Shown one piece after another: positions 19,700 to 30,295 of a stretch of DNA of 64,000 nt; positions within the stretch are counted from its first letter, which is position 1, and each line of letters starts with the position of its first letter. The notes below the pieces were generated by a model. The model searched no databases, had not been told where the DNA came from, and saw only the letters and a program-made list of their open reading frames with translations. The position numbers and the translations under genes were made by a program. Origin of the DNA: Nakazawaea peltata (taxonomy: Eukaryota; Ascomycota; Pichiomycetes; Alaninales; Pachysolenaceae); contig BCGQ01000006.1 of the NCBI GenBank assembly GCA_001599355.1, positions 62,001 through 126,000 of the forward strand, written 5' to 3'.

Positions 19700-20837
19700 A
19701 ACAATTACTCCCTAATACATTACCCATTGCACTCTGATCTGATTTGACACGTCCCGAGAAGCGCACCTTAACTATGTAAATTTTCGCAGCATAAAATTTT
19801 CTATGCAGAGATTTGTCGTAGAAGAATGCATAAATTTAGCAGTTTTCTAAGGGGAAGAATTATTGGGGCGCAAGGGATGGCGGGCCGGGAAGAGTTGGGG
19901 TAGGGCCGGACGGGGACGGGCAGGGTCGGAGCAAGCAACTGAAAGACTCAAGCCAAACATCCGATCAATGGTATAACCTGATAATCGTCAACTATACCCT
20001 GAAGACGCTAATAAGAGTATCTACCAGGCTGTGTATAGAATCTCCCCCTTTCAATACTTGCATGCATACCAAACTGAAATTAGTGCCTTGCACAGCAAGA
20101 ATACGCCTAAAAATCAATTTTAACACACAACATACAAAAAGTAAGTAATTAACAGAGAACGAAAGACCCAAATACAAACAAACAGCGCACAGAAGAAGTA
20201 AAAAAAAAATTTTGTTTTTTTTATTTTGACTCCGATTTTTACCTCGAGGTTTATAGTTAAAAGAGTAGATTGATCTCATCATATCGGTCACTGTATCGGC
20301 TATAATTCGGTCTCGATTGCACAGGAATCGTAAGTATCCACCGTAGTGTGATTTATGACATCAAAAATGGGGGAAATACGGGGCAACCACTTGGATTCTC
20401 ATGGCCCCAAATCAAGGCAGTACCTTACTCCTGATTTCAGAGTTGGCCCAGTCATTTTTCTTTGACGCGCACCGTACAAGGAACAATGTCTGGATCAGGG
20501 GGGGGGAAAACCAAGGGAAAACGCAGAAACTCCAGGGAATTATACAAGGGTAAGAAGAACATAAGCAAGTTGGTGTTGTAATTTGAAGCAGTGTACCATA
20601 TACGATAAACTACGCATTGACCACTAAACCACTATACTACCGCACCACTACAGCATTACACCACTACACTACCATACCACTGACCATTGATCTATCTGTC
20701 ACTACCTGCACCTTCACTTCCTTGAAGTTCCTGACCTTCCTTGGCTCCCTTCATTTTCCTTCTGATTCCAAGAGTTTTTCTCACCATTTCCCGCCATTAA
20801 TCCATATAAGACTCCAATACTAATCATTCAGACTACA
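19700..20837. other. Intergenic region / SVL3 promoter
   Basis: About 1.1 kb. A GC-rich patch at 19860-19935 with many GGG runs contrasts with the AT-rich surroundings. Poly-A and poly-T runs lie at about 20201-20224. There is an 8-G run near 20500 and CCACTA-type short repeats at 20630-20690. No gene is supported. Confidence 0.5.
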
Positions 20838-22229
20838 ATGACATCCCAAACCAACATATTAGCAGGTAAGTAAACTCAGAAAGCACAGCAAGCACAGCGC
20901 AGCAAGCACAGTGACCACCGCAAGCACGGTCACACCTCACCAGCCACTTATACTAACTACTCCAGTCGGAAATAACCCAAACTTAGCCTTCTATAGTTGG
21001 AGACTGTTCCAATCAAAACTCTGTGACGTCACCATCATCACCAATGATGACTCAAAAGCTCCTTCCAATAACTACCAATTCTACAGCTCCCAATTCGGCA
21101 ACTCAAGATTCTCTTTATCAAGAGTCCATTCCAATTTAGATGCCTTCCAACAAATGGTGCCTCTGAATCAAATCAAATTCGACCTCATATTCTTAAGTGC
21201 CACTTCCTTACAAGAGATTAGCACGGTATCACAGCAATTGAGTACTATTTTGGAAAGATCCGCCTCCAACGGTATAGTGCCTACAGTTATCGTCGAATCT
21301 ACCGATTATGTCAATTTGGAATCAACCGTTCAGAAATGCTTACAAGTGTCGATCCCCATCGAGGTCTTGGCCATAATGACAGATTATGACGTTCGTTTAT
21401 TATCACCAAACTGCTATAAAGTTATGGAGAGTAAGAAAGAAAGTGAATTGGTCTATATTGGTAAGGGACAGTATGAGAAACCCAAATATTCGAGCCTGCA
21501 AGTGGCTTTAATCAACAAATTGGGTAACATTTTGGAGAACATCGGTCTCGACGTGTACAAATTGTCGACTCCACTTGAATTTCTTTCATATCAATGGAAA
21601 TTCGCCTTACCACAGATCGCTCTCGGTCCGTTATCCATCATATTCGAGCAACCTTATCCGGAAGCATTGTATGACTACTTATTGGCGAAGCCGTTGATCT
21701 CCGGATTGATCTTGGAGATCATTAGCGTCATCAAGACTATGAACTGTAAATTATTCAAAGGTTATGACAGTGAGACTTCTATGATCCAACGTTGCATTCA
21801 GTTAGATCCAAAGAAACCCAATAAGAGTGGGAACTTTTTGGAGGCTCCTAAATTGTTCTACAATTTCTATAATTCCAATGATCTTTATTTGGACCTTTTA
21901 CTTTTACAACCTATATTCCTTGCTGATGATTTCCAGATCAAAACCCCTTACTTGGAGTTTTTGTATCTGGTGTTAACAAAGTTCCAGGATAATAATTTGA
22001 GTGGGCCTGATAATAATAAGTCTATGTTTTGGATGCGTAAGAATGAGATCAATATGGAATATTTGAAGATGAAGAGTATTGAGGAGACTCAAATGAGTCA
22101 ACAACAAGCACAAGAACTTGATCAAGAGAGAATGATGTTACAACAACAGCTGCAAGAGTTACTGCAACAGCAACAACAGTTACAACAGCAACAGCAGCAG
22201 TTAGCACAACAGCAACAGCAATTCCAAAG

Positions 22230-22262
<33 letters not shown>

Positions 22263-23649
22263 ACTGCTGCTGCTGCTGCTGCTCACAGGTCTGTCTGTTC
22301 CTATGAATGGATCAAGTTCTAATGGTTCTCAACAAAGAGAAGTCTCAGCTACCTCTCAAACTAGTCAAGTTCCTGACCTGCAATTGGAGCAACCACAGCA
22401 GCAACTGCCCGCACCACTGGCTCAGTCACAACAACAATCTCAACTGTACAGTACTCCTCAATTAAATGATACGTTAGAAGATTTGACCGATATTGCAGTT
22501 TATGGTGCTCAATTGAATGGAGAATCTTTCTCTCCTCAACAGCAGACCCAATATCAACAATCTCAACCTTCTCAGCCACCAGTTGCTAATAATATCTATG
22601 CTCAACAGAATTATCAACGCCAGATTCAAAATAAGAGTGCACCACAGCAGTACCCATCTCAACATGTTGCTGCTCCTAGAGTACAAAACCAACAACAATC
22701 ATATTCTAATGGTCCTGTTCCAGTTCAGACACAATACTCTCCACAATCAGCTCATGTACAACCAGTAGTTCAACAGCAGTATTACCAACAGCCAATGCAA
22801 CAACAAGTACCAATGCAACAACAGGTACCAATGCAACAGCCAATGCAACAACAAATGCCAATGCAACAGCCAATGCAACAGTCAATGCAACAACCAATGC
22901 AACCAATGCAACCAATGCAACCAATGCTGCAAAGAAGAATGAGCGCAATGCCTGTAATGCCATCCCACCAATCTCAACTGTTTTATCCTCCTGGACCTCC
23001 AAAACCAACTTCAAGAAAAAATAGACGTTCTGCATTTCCTGGAACCATGGGAAACCTCGACTTTGGTGGTCATGGAGGTATGCCTGGTGCCAATAGACCT
23101 GTATTGAACAATGCTTCATCTGCTCCAAACGGTGCTCCAATGTCCAATGGAAGTCGTATGAAACATCTGCAAAGTTTCAACGTGATGAACAACAGTAGTA
23201 GAGCTTCTGTATTTGGTATGGTTGCTCAACCTCAACCTCAAATGTATCAACCTCAACCTGTGATGCAACAGCCTCAAGCATCTCAGTCTCAATACTTTGG
23301 TAGACAGCTGTCCCAAGGTGATATCTCTACGAGTACGGTGATTCAGAATGGTCAGCAGCAACCTGTCCCACCTCAACCAATCAATGGTACCACTACTACA
23401 TACAATGGATACACAACTAGTCTGAATCAAAGTGCTGATGAGTTAGATCACAATGGATCTCATCTGAAATCTCAAACAGTCCATACTTTTTCGACACTGA
23501 ACACAGACTTGAATGGATCTACACCGGCTGAACTGAAGCCAGAAGCTCCATTGCCTGAGCCAAAACCTTTAGGAGCTACAGCTACAACTACAGAGACCAA
23601 TCCTGAGCAGAAAAAGAAGAAGAAGGGTCTTTTTGGACGTAAGAAGTAA
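20838..23649 (+). CDS. SVL3: SVL3/PAM1-family protein with Q-rich C-terminal half, spliced
   Basis: Exons 20838-20865 and 20966-23649 encode 903 residues. The N-terminus after splicing reads MTSQTNILAVGNNPNLAFYS, a Rossmann-like start, and the first ~380 residues resemble ketopantoate reductase, as in yeast Svl3/Pam1 (bud-neck and endocytosis-related proteins of unclear biochemistry). Residues from about 395 are Gln-rich, with a long poly-Q tract followed by six consecutive CTG codons (22264-22281), which read poly-Ala under this code. Tandem MQQP repeats lie at about 22795-22925. The C-terminus KKKKKGLFGRKK is strongly basic and may bind membrane. The in-frame GTG at 20911 is not the start; the 100-nt intron explains the true N-terminus. 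Confidence 0.85.
20866..20965 (+). other. Intron in SVL3 (100 nt)
   Basis: GTAAGT donor at 20866, perfect TACTAAC at 20951-20957, CAG acceptor ending at 20965. Splicing converts a ten-codon frame that stops at TAA into the family-type ILAVGNNPN start. A nearer CAG at 20909-20911 keeps frame but lacks a branch site. Confidence 0.85.
22120..22284 (+). repeat. CAA/CAG poly-Gln tract followed by (CTG)6
   Basis: A glutamine-coding CAR run inside SVL3 is immediately followed by six in-frame CTG codons and a CTC. The CAG and CTG stretches are complementary on one strand and could fold into a hairpin. Confidence 0.85.
22795..22928 (+). repeat. Imperfect tandem repeat coding M-Q-Q-P units
   Basis: CCAATGCAACAAC-like 9-15-bp units repeat within SVL3 and encode PMQQQ/VPMQQ/PMQPMQ peptides. 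The tract is low complexity and probably length-variable between strains. Confidence 0.75.
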
Positions 23650-24079
23650 TGGAATAAATAGTAAATAGAGAGCTAGTATTGATATATATGTAGGGTATGA
23701 GGTATGTTCTGCCAAGCCAATTCCACGACTCTCTCCAAGACACTCACGATCAATCCCTCAGTCCCCACCTTTCCCAAGCTCACCCATTTCTTATCAGATA
23801 TTTTTTCCCACGAAATCACCTTCCTAAAAAGGAAAGAACTTTCACCTCATCTTGCTGTCAAAGGAAAAAACAAACACTGATAAGGTTTGGGGGGTTATCA
23901 GAGGGGAGCAGATGCTAACTGTTACCAAAATAGGTAAATTTGAACGATGGATCGGAGGGATCAATGGAGAGATTAGAGATATGGTGGTTATGATATGATA
24001 TAAATAAAATGGGATTTCCCCTGTCGTTGTCCTCACCTATAGATTCAGTGCTAACTTTCACTAACCCCCCTACAATTCA
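23650..24079. other. Intergenic region before the Rieske oxygenase gene
   Basis: 430 bp. It is pyrimidine-rich near 23740-23860, with GGGGGG at 23887-23894 and a CCCCCC just before the next ATG. I see no gene here. Confidence 0.5.
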
Positions 24080-25372
24080 ATGTTCGCTAGATTGACATCG
24101 GCTCTCCCTGGTGGAGGCTCTGCTGCAGAGCAGAATAAAAGACAGAAACCTGCAGGTACTCCAAAGGAGTTTTTAAACGAGAAAATTACTAAACTGGGTG
24201 AGCATACTTTACCAGCTTCATGGTGGACATCCAATGCTATTTTTGAGTTGGAGAAAAGAGCCATTTTCAATAAATGTTGGTTATATACCACTCATGTTTC
24301 GAGATTTTCAAAACCGGGAGACTATTTCCAGTTCACCGTTGTTGGGTTGAATTTCTTCTTGATCAAAACTAAGCAAAATGAGATCAAACTGTTCCATAAC
24401 GTTTGTCGTCACAGAGCTTATCCAATTGTTAAAAAAGAGAATGGATCTTCGAGAATATTGGGTTGCAAATATCATGGCTGGTCTTATAATACAGATGGAG
24501 ACTTGACTAAAGCTCCACAATTCGATGAGGTTCCAGGATTCAAGAAGGAAGAGAATGGTCTTTTCCAAATCAAGACCCATATCACCAACCAAGGTTTGAT
24601 TTTCATCAACTTTGATCAGTCAGACGACGTTATTCCATTTGAAGACTGGTTCAAAGGTTTGACTACTGAGATGGAGGAGTACGATTTCAGTGACTACGAG
24701 TACGAGATGAGTTACGAGTTGGACGGTCAATTCAACTGGAAAACCTTGATGGACGGTTATCAAGAATGCTACCATTGTCCTACAGCTCATCCAGGTTTAT
24801 CCAAACTGTTTGATATTCCTAACACATACAAAGTGGTTCCAAGAGAGAACTACTGTCGTCATTATGCCAAGATCAACGAGAGCCCAGAAAACGTTGGTGG
24901 TGATTTCAACGGTTTATGGTGTTACTTGTTCCCAACTAACGGTATCAACTGTTATTCTCCAGCTTGGTATAGTATCAGGGTGTTACCCCTCTCACCAAGT
25001 CATACAATCTTACAGTATGACATCTTCTGTAAGAAAGGGTTGTCGGAGGAGAAGAAGAAAGAGTTCATCGATTTCTTGCAAATGGTGGAGATTGAGGATT
25101 TCAACTTGTGTGAATTGACCCAGAAGAACTTGAACCAAGGTATTTATTCGACTGGATTTTTACATCCAACTAAGGAGAACGGTGTGTTATACTATCAAAA
25201 CAGAGTGAAGGATTTGGTCAAGGCTCATTTCCAACTCGAGAAAGAACTGGGATCCGAAATCAATCCTGCCGTCGTAGGTGGTAAAGCACCTTCTCAGGAA
25301 GCTGTCGAGTTAGACCTGATGTGTAAAGAATTGGAGTGTAAGGGAATGAACCCTGAGTCTCTTGAGTGGTAA
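24080..25372 (+). CDS. Rieske-type non-heme iron oxygenase, choline monooxygenase-like
   Basis: A 430-residue Rieske oxygenase alpha-subunit-like protein. The [2Fe-2S] site is C109-x-H111 ... C129-x2-H132. The catalytic iron site has H232 and H237 in DGYQECYHCPTAHPGL, with a later EIEDFN aspartate near 340. Layout and the ASWWTSNAIFELEKRAIF N-terminus match fungal/plant choline monooxygenase-like enzymes, which oxidise choline to betaine aldehyde; the substrate here is not proven. The N-terminus has basic and hydroxylated residues but no clear transit peptide. A CTG at 24389-24391 falls in the IK-A-FHNVCRHRAYP block, where alanine is usual. Confidence 0.88.
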   Translation: MFARLTSALPGGGSAAEQNKRQKPAGTPKEFLNEKITKLGEHTLPASWWTSNAIFELEKRAIFNKCWLYTTHVSRFSKPGDYFQFTVVGLNFFLIKTKQNEIKLFHNVCRHRAYPIVKKENGSSRILGCKYHGWSYNTDGDLTKAPQFDEVPGFKKEENGLFQIKTHITNQGLIFINFDQSDDVIPFEDWFKGLTTEMEEYDFSDYEYEMSYELDGQFNWKTLMDGYQECYHCPTAHPGLSKLFDIPNTYKVVPRENYCRHYAKINESPENVGGDFNGLWCYLFPTNGINCYSPAWYSIRVLPLSPSHTILQYDIFCKKGLSEEKKKEFIDFLQMVEIEDFNLCELTQKNLNQGIYSTGFLHPTKENGVLYYQNRVKDLVKAHFQLEKELGSEINPAVVGGKAPSQEAVELDLMCKELECKGMNPESLEW

Positions 25373-25842
25373 AATAAATTTTTTGAGCGTACTACAAAAT
25401 TGTAAATAATAGTAGGTAGAGAGGTAGACAGAGGTAGACAGAGCTACACAAAAGGTAGACAAAAATTTCAACAGTATAATGTGTAAGAGATTATGACCGA
25501 AAGAATCAGATGGATAGATCATCAAACGGAGATACACTCTTGCAATAGTTTAATCTCAAATCCATCCTTCAAGCAGAGCTGTTCCCAATGAACAGAAATA
25601 CTACCGGGCTTTCGAACCTTTTGCACAGAAATTTTAAGATCAAAAGGTGACGCCCGATGATGGATTTTGTAGTCTAAAGAAGATGAGAAAGAGTTGAAAA
25701 AAGGGCACAACGGCCCCTTTTTATAGTCGAGAGCAAAAAAATTTTCATATTAAAAGGTCGTGTACGGTACAAAATAAATTAGAGTTATCATTAGATTAGA
25801 CATAACAGGGGGATGGGAGGGACACTAGGCTAAGTAAATATA
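25373..25842. other. Convergent intergenic region
   Basis: 470 bp between the Rieske and SPP41-like 3' ends. It contains short GGTAGACA repeats near 25420-25460, GAAAAAAGGGCACAA at 25696-25710 (an exact copy in the opposite orientation occurs at 54336-54350), and GGTCGTGTAC at 25756-25765. No gene was recognised, though a promoter for a non-coding transcript cannot be excluded. Confidence 0.45.
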
Positions 25843-28800
25843 TCACCATTTAGGTCTTTGGAATCCCAGAGGTTTAGTAATTCCAGCACGCAGTAACTGC
25901 TTCCGTGGGGAATCTCCAATCGGAACAGGTCCCGATGAAGCCCCAGGTGATGAGTCTCTTGAGCTCTTGGAAGACGGTCCAGAGAGAGCATATGAAGGGA
26001 CCGCTGGAGATCCGGGTCTTTTATATTGAGGTAACTTGAAAGGAGTACGAGCTGCATTCCACAGCATTTTGAATGCTTCTTGAACACCTCCCGTAGCACT
26101 GACCCTTCCCGGTAGAGTTGAGTCAGTCTTGGCTCTCTTTATATCATCGCTAATTGGTGGTGTTTCGTTACTTCTCTTGACAGAATTTACTAATGGAGGT
26201 GGTTTGGCGATTGGTGTTTTGGAAGAATCACTTCTCAGAGCAACTCTAGATTGAGAAGATCCAGTCGCATTTCTGAAGATCTTGGTCAAATCTTTGTCGG
26301 GCAATTTAGAAGGTGGATCTACAGGTTTTGGAGCAACCGAGTCGGCCTTACTCTCATTACTCAGTCCCGGAACATGGAACGAGGATACAGCTCCATCCGG
26401 AACGCCTGCGACATTCTCTGTGAGGGATGGTGAAGCAAATGATGAATATCCATCTTCTGAAGTCAACGATTTCCTATTTGAAACAATAGATGAGATCAAA
26501 TTGGTCAAAGTAGTTGGAAGATTTGGATCAGACGAACTTGTATTGTTGATAGCATCGGATATAGCTTTTGTGGCCAGAGCAGAATTGATATTTCTTTGTT
26601 CAAGAATCTCAACTAAACCTTTCAAAAGAGCCGGAGATTGTTTTTTGGAAGCTGAGCTAGATGAAGAGTCACCACCGGTCAGAACAGTCTTAGTGACAGT
26701 CTCGGATTTAACTACAGATGAAGATTCAGATTTAGGATCCAGCTGAGGACGAGCAGCAAACGTGGACGTTTCAAATCCACTAGTGGCATTAGCCGCAAGT
26801 TCCTCAGGTTTCAATGGGTTCGAAAACCTTTGTTGTCGTCTCTTCCTTCTCTTCTCCAATTCAGACTCGATCCATTTCTGTTTCTCTTCACTATCCTTCT
26901 CACCAAACAACAACTGAGCTCTTTTAACTACTCTAAATTTCAAATCGTTATCTCTATTTCTCTCAGCATTAGTCATTCTCCATTTCTTCTTTCTTTCTCT
27001 ATTATTTTGACGAATTCTTTCTTTCAACTCGGGGGCATCAAACTTGGCTTTGGTCTTCTTATTAAGAGCTTGTCTAGATCTCGTAGATGCTATCGATCCT
27101 GCAATATTAGAGATTGTCTGAGTGATGGCTGCGGTCATCGAAGACGTATTAGATGTGTTGAATGGGAATGCAGAAGATATCAGAGACGCCGAAGAAGCGG
27201 CCGAACCTGGACCGGAAGCAGCAGGTAAAGAGCCTGAAGATTTCTTCAAATTCTCAATTGTGGAATTAATCACTCCCAAAGTCTCTTTAGAAGTACTATC
27301 GGTTTGTTTTGACATGAAATCTTTGGCCAAAAGTAAAGCATCAAGTAAGCTTTGCTCACCAGAGGTCTTCAGACCTTTAGCAGGCTGAGCAGGCTTCGTA
27401 GGCACCGAAGGTTTCTCTGATTGCAGACCTAAATGCGCTTGGAATTTAGAAACAAGAGGTTGAGATCTATCAGGAGTGTCAGTCACAGAAGGTGAGGGCA
27501 CTGGCTTCTCATTGGTCTTAACTTGTTGAAGCGTTTCAATATTCGAATAGTCTCTCTTTGGAGCAGTCTTCATTGAAGATCTAGTTAATGCTAATGTCTC
27601 GGCAATTGATAACTTCTTCTTACCTGTTTTTGGGTCCTCAGTTTTCAGCTTGGTCTCATCGACAGAGACAGGGATGGTGGAAGGTTTCAGAGTATCTGAT
27701 GGTACAGAAGCTGGAGCAGACTCCAAGACAACTTGACTGGTTACATCCAGACTCTCTACCTCTTGCTTTGACTTACGTTTCGGCTTAGTCTTTACCTCAG
27801 TTTGCTCAGTGCTTTGAAGTTTCTTGGTCTTCTTCAGCTTCAGTTCTTTCTTCTGACTCAGATCACCCGAAAATAATGACGAAATTGCATTACTCAAAGC
27901 TTCTTTATGTTGGTCCAAACTAGTGTCTTTATCTTCCAATAAATGTTGCTGGTTCATTGCCAACTCGAAAGCATTCTGTAACATATCACTCATCTGAGGC
28001 AGATCTATGTCTTCTTTGTAAGGTTCTTCCTCTTCACTGAAACTGAAATCTTCATCATCCGAGCTTAAAATATCACTTTCGTTACCCTCGACGACATTTT
28101 TCACCATCTCCAGCAAGGCAGCTTGTAAATCTGAGGATTGTTCCGACTCACCGGCAAGTTGTTCAATGTCATTGAGGAAACTGTCTGGGAGATGTCCAGG
28201 TTTAGATGCAGTTGCCTTTTGTTTCCCACGGGACTTCTTAGATAAGGTCAGAGCTGTACTCTTTTGGGAGGCAGTCAGCTTCGTCAGCTTGACAGTAGAC
28301 GTCGGCACTGACGTCGGCACTGATGGTTTTGGTGGCAGTGACAGCTTCAGAGGAGGTCCAGCATCTTCTGACTCGGTAATTACATGTTCTTGAGATAAAT
28401 AGGTGGATTTGAGAGCTTCATTAATGGCGTCATGGAGTTCAGATTCATGAGAATCAGCCACAGTTGCCTCATTTTCCGCCACAACACTCTCCTGATGATC
28501 CACAGGCTCCTCTACAGCCTTCGAAGATTGCTCCGCTCCCTCATCTTCATGAACTTTACTCACTACTTCATTAGCTAACTGGGCTAAAATGTTCTCGAAA
28601 TCATTGCCGTCGGTCGGCTCTTCTGTCTCTGGCAGTTGAGACGGCACGTGATCAACATGCTCAGTCAGATGAATATCAGAGCCCTCTTGATTCTCCAGTT
28701 GTTCTTCCTCTCCATAATGGTCCATAATACCCAGCACCACATTAGCAAAATCCAAATGATACGGATCGTCCTCATTATTGGTAGACAGCTGAGTCGAGCC

Positions 28801-29094
28801 ATGCTCCGATACTTCCTCTTGAACGCTCTCCTGTAGAAGATCATGTAACTGCTTATCGTAGTCTATTCCATGGTCATTATCGTTGTCTATTCCATGGCTA
28901 TTATCGTTGTCATGTTGTTCATGTTCCTGGTCGTCATTATCTACAACTTGTTAGTCTTTGAGCTAAGGGCGCTTAATTTAAAAGGGGGGGATTAACTTAC
29001 GCTGTGGATTAGGCAGATGATCTCCTTCCGAGTCCTGGAAAGCTTTCATAAGCACGTCATCGATGACCTGATGCAACTCGGATTCTTCAGACAT
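25843..29094 (-). CDS. SPP41-like nuclear protein with DUF3020 domain, spliced
   Basis: Exons 29001-29094 and 25843-28940 encode about 1,063 residues. The exon 1 product MSEESELHQVIDDVLMKAFQ and the following acidic repeats are typical of Spp41-like proteins. A basic DUF3020 block, about 170 codons after the midpoint, reads KERIRQNNRERKKKWRMTNA and then RNRDNDLKFRVVKRAQLLFG. In yeast, SPP41 is a negative regulator of the splicing genes PRP3 and PRP4. Most of the rest is Ser/Pro/Lys-rich and probably disordered. A start inside exon 2 would miss the N-terminal domain. GTGCACGACC and a G-rich block lie just upstream. Confidence 0.75.
28941..29000 (-). other. Intron in the SPP41-like gene (60 nt)
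   Basis: Minus strand: GTAAGT at 29000-28995, GACTAAC branch, TAG acceptor at 28941. The phase joins a C to AT to give His and keeps the long frame open. It contains the word GGGCGCTTAATTTA (28967-28980) on the plus strand. Confidence 0.85.
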
Positions 29095-29399
29095 CGCTGT
29101 TTTAGTTGTGTCCGATACCGCCCAGCTGTTTCTTCAGCTTCGTTATCAAAAGGAGTGAAATGAAAAGGATAAACAATTTTTTATTTTTTAGGGATGAGGT
29201 TGGTTAGAGGTGCACGACCATTTGGGAATCTTTGGGGGATTTTTGGGGGGATATTTGGGGGGCTCTCTGGGGATCTTTGGGGGTAAGGAAGCGAATGCAT
29301 AGCCGCGAATACACAGAAGCGAATACATAGAGGCACTCACATACAGATCACAATAATACACATACTACTAAGGTTCACAAAAAATACTCTATGTCTTTA
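29095..29399. promoter_or_regulatory. Promoter of the SPP41-like gene with GTGCACGACC and G-runs
   Basis: GTGCACGACC at 29210-29219 lies 116 bp before the ATG. From 29222 to 29283 there are six runs of three to six G, a possible G-quadruplex region, followed by GCGAATACAYAG-type short repeats at 29290-29335. Confidence 0.5.
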
Positions 29400-30188
29400 T
29401 TAAACATACTCAAACTTAATCACCACCCCAAAATCATCCTTCTTCAATACAAAATTACAACTCTTATTAATATCCGTCTTAAGATAATCTCCAAGATTCA
29501 ATTGGAATCCTCCCGGCAATACAATCCCCAAATTCTCATCTTTAAGAGACAAATAATCATTGGCAAACGTAAACCGATACACAAATCCAGGAAGAAAAGT
29601 ATACAACTTCCTCTTGTCTTGACCTAAGAAATACTTTTGACGTTTAGTGGAATCTGAAGGGATGTCAATCTCTTCATTCTCCCCCGTCAGACTTGAAAGA
29701 TTTTCTGACCAGTCATCATTTTCCTTAGCTGCGGATTCCAATTCTGCGTGAATGATATTGAAACTACTGAGCGCCTTCCCATAAATCCAGGGGTGATCCG
29801 CATAAACATCACTTTCACAACTGGGGTCAACAAATCTATTGAAAACTTTCAATCCAAACGAGGTTCCATAGGGAAGATAATCTCTAATGGGGGCGTCAAA
29901 ATCATTCCCGAATTTCAACTCATCACCATTAATTTCCCTGGTGGGACAGAACTCAATCTTAATACAAATATTATTTTCCAGTGGCGACTCATATTTGGAG
30001 TTCTCCTCATTATATTCATCACATCCTTTGAACTTCAGTATATCTACAGCAACTTTAAAGCTCCCTAAATGAGATTTGAGTAAAATGGAATGCCCTGTGT
30101 TTACTGGCACCAATTGCGATTCCTCACCATCGCAATGAACCGAGATTTTCAATCTCTGTTTCTTCTCTTCCTCTACGTTCTCTCCCAT
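29400..30188 (-). CDS. DUF1769 (Duc1-like) family protein
   Basis: A 262-residue soluble protein. The stretch PYGTSFGLKVFNRFVDPSCE followed by DVYADHPWIYGKALSSFN resembles the DUF1769 signature found across fungi; the fission yeast member Duc1 acts at the cell cortex. The N-terminus is charged and the rest is predicted mixed alpha/beta with no membrane segment. Family assignment rests on one motif recognised by eye. It lies between the KAP114 3' side and the SPP41-like promoter, on the same strand as both. Confidence 0.65.
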   Translation of the reverse strand: MGENVEEEKKQRLKISVHCDGEESQLVPVNTGHSILLKSHLGSFKVAVDILKFKGCDEYNEENSKYESPLENNICIKIEFCPTREINGDELKFGNDFDAPIRDYLPYGTSFGLKVFNRFVDPSCESDVYADHPWIYGKALSSFNIIHAELESAAKENDDWSENLSSLTGENEEIDIPSDSTKRQKYFLGQDKRKLYTFLPGFVYRFTFANDYLSLKDENLGIVLPGGFQLNLGDYLKTDINKSCNFVLKKDDFGVVIKFEYV

Positions 30189-30295
30189 CTACAATTCAAT
30201 CTATTAATTTATTCTATTAAGTGCTAGACAGGAAATGTCAAATAATGCAAAATAACTGCAGACGATACATTGCTTGCGCATGATTCGTAAATTGC

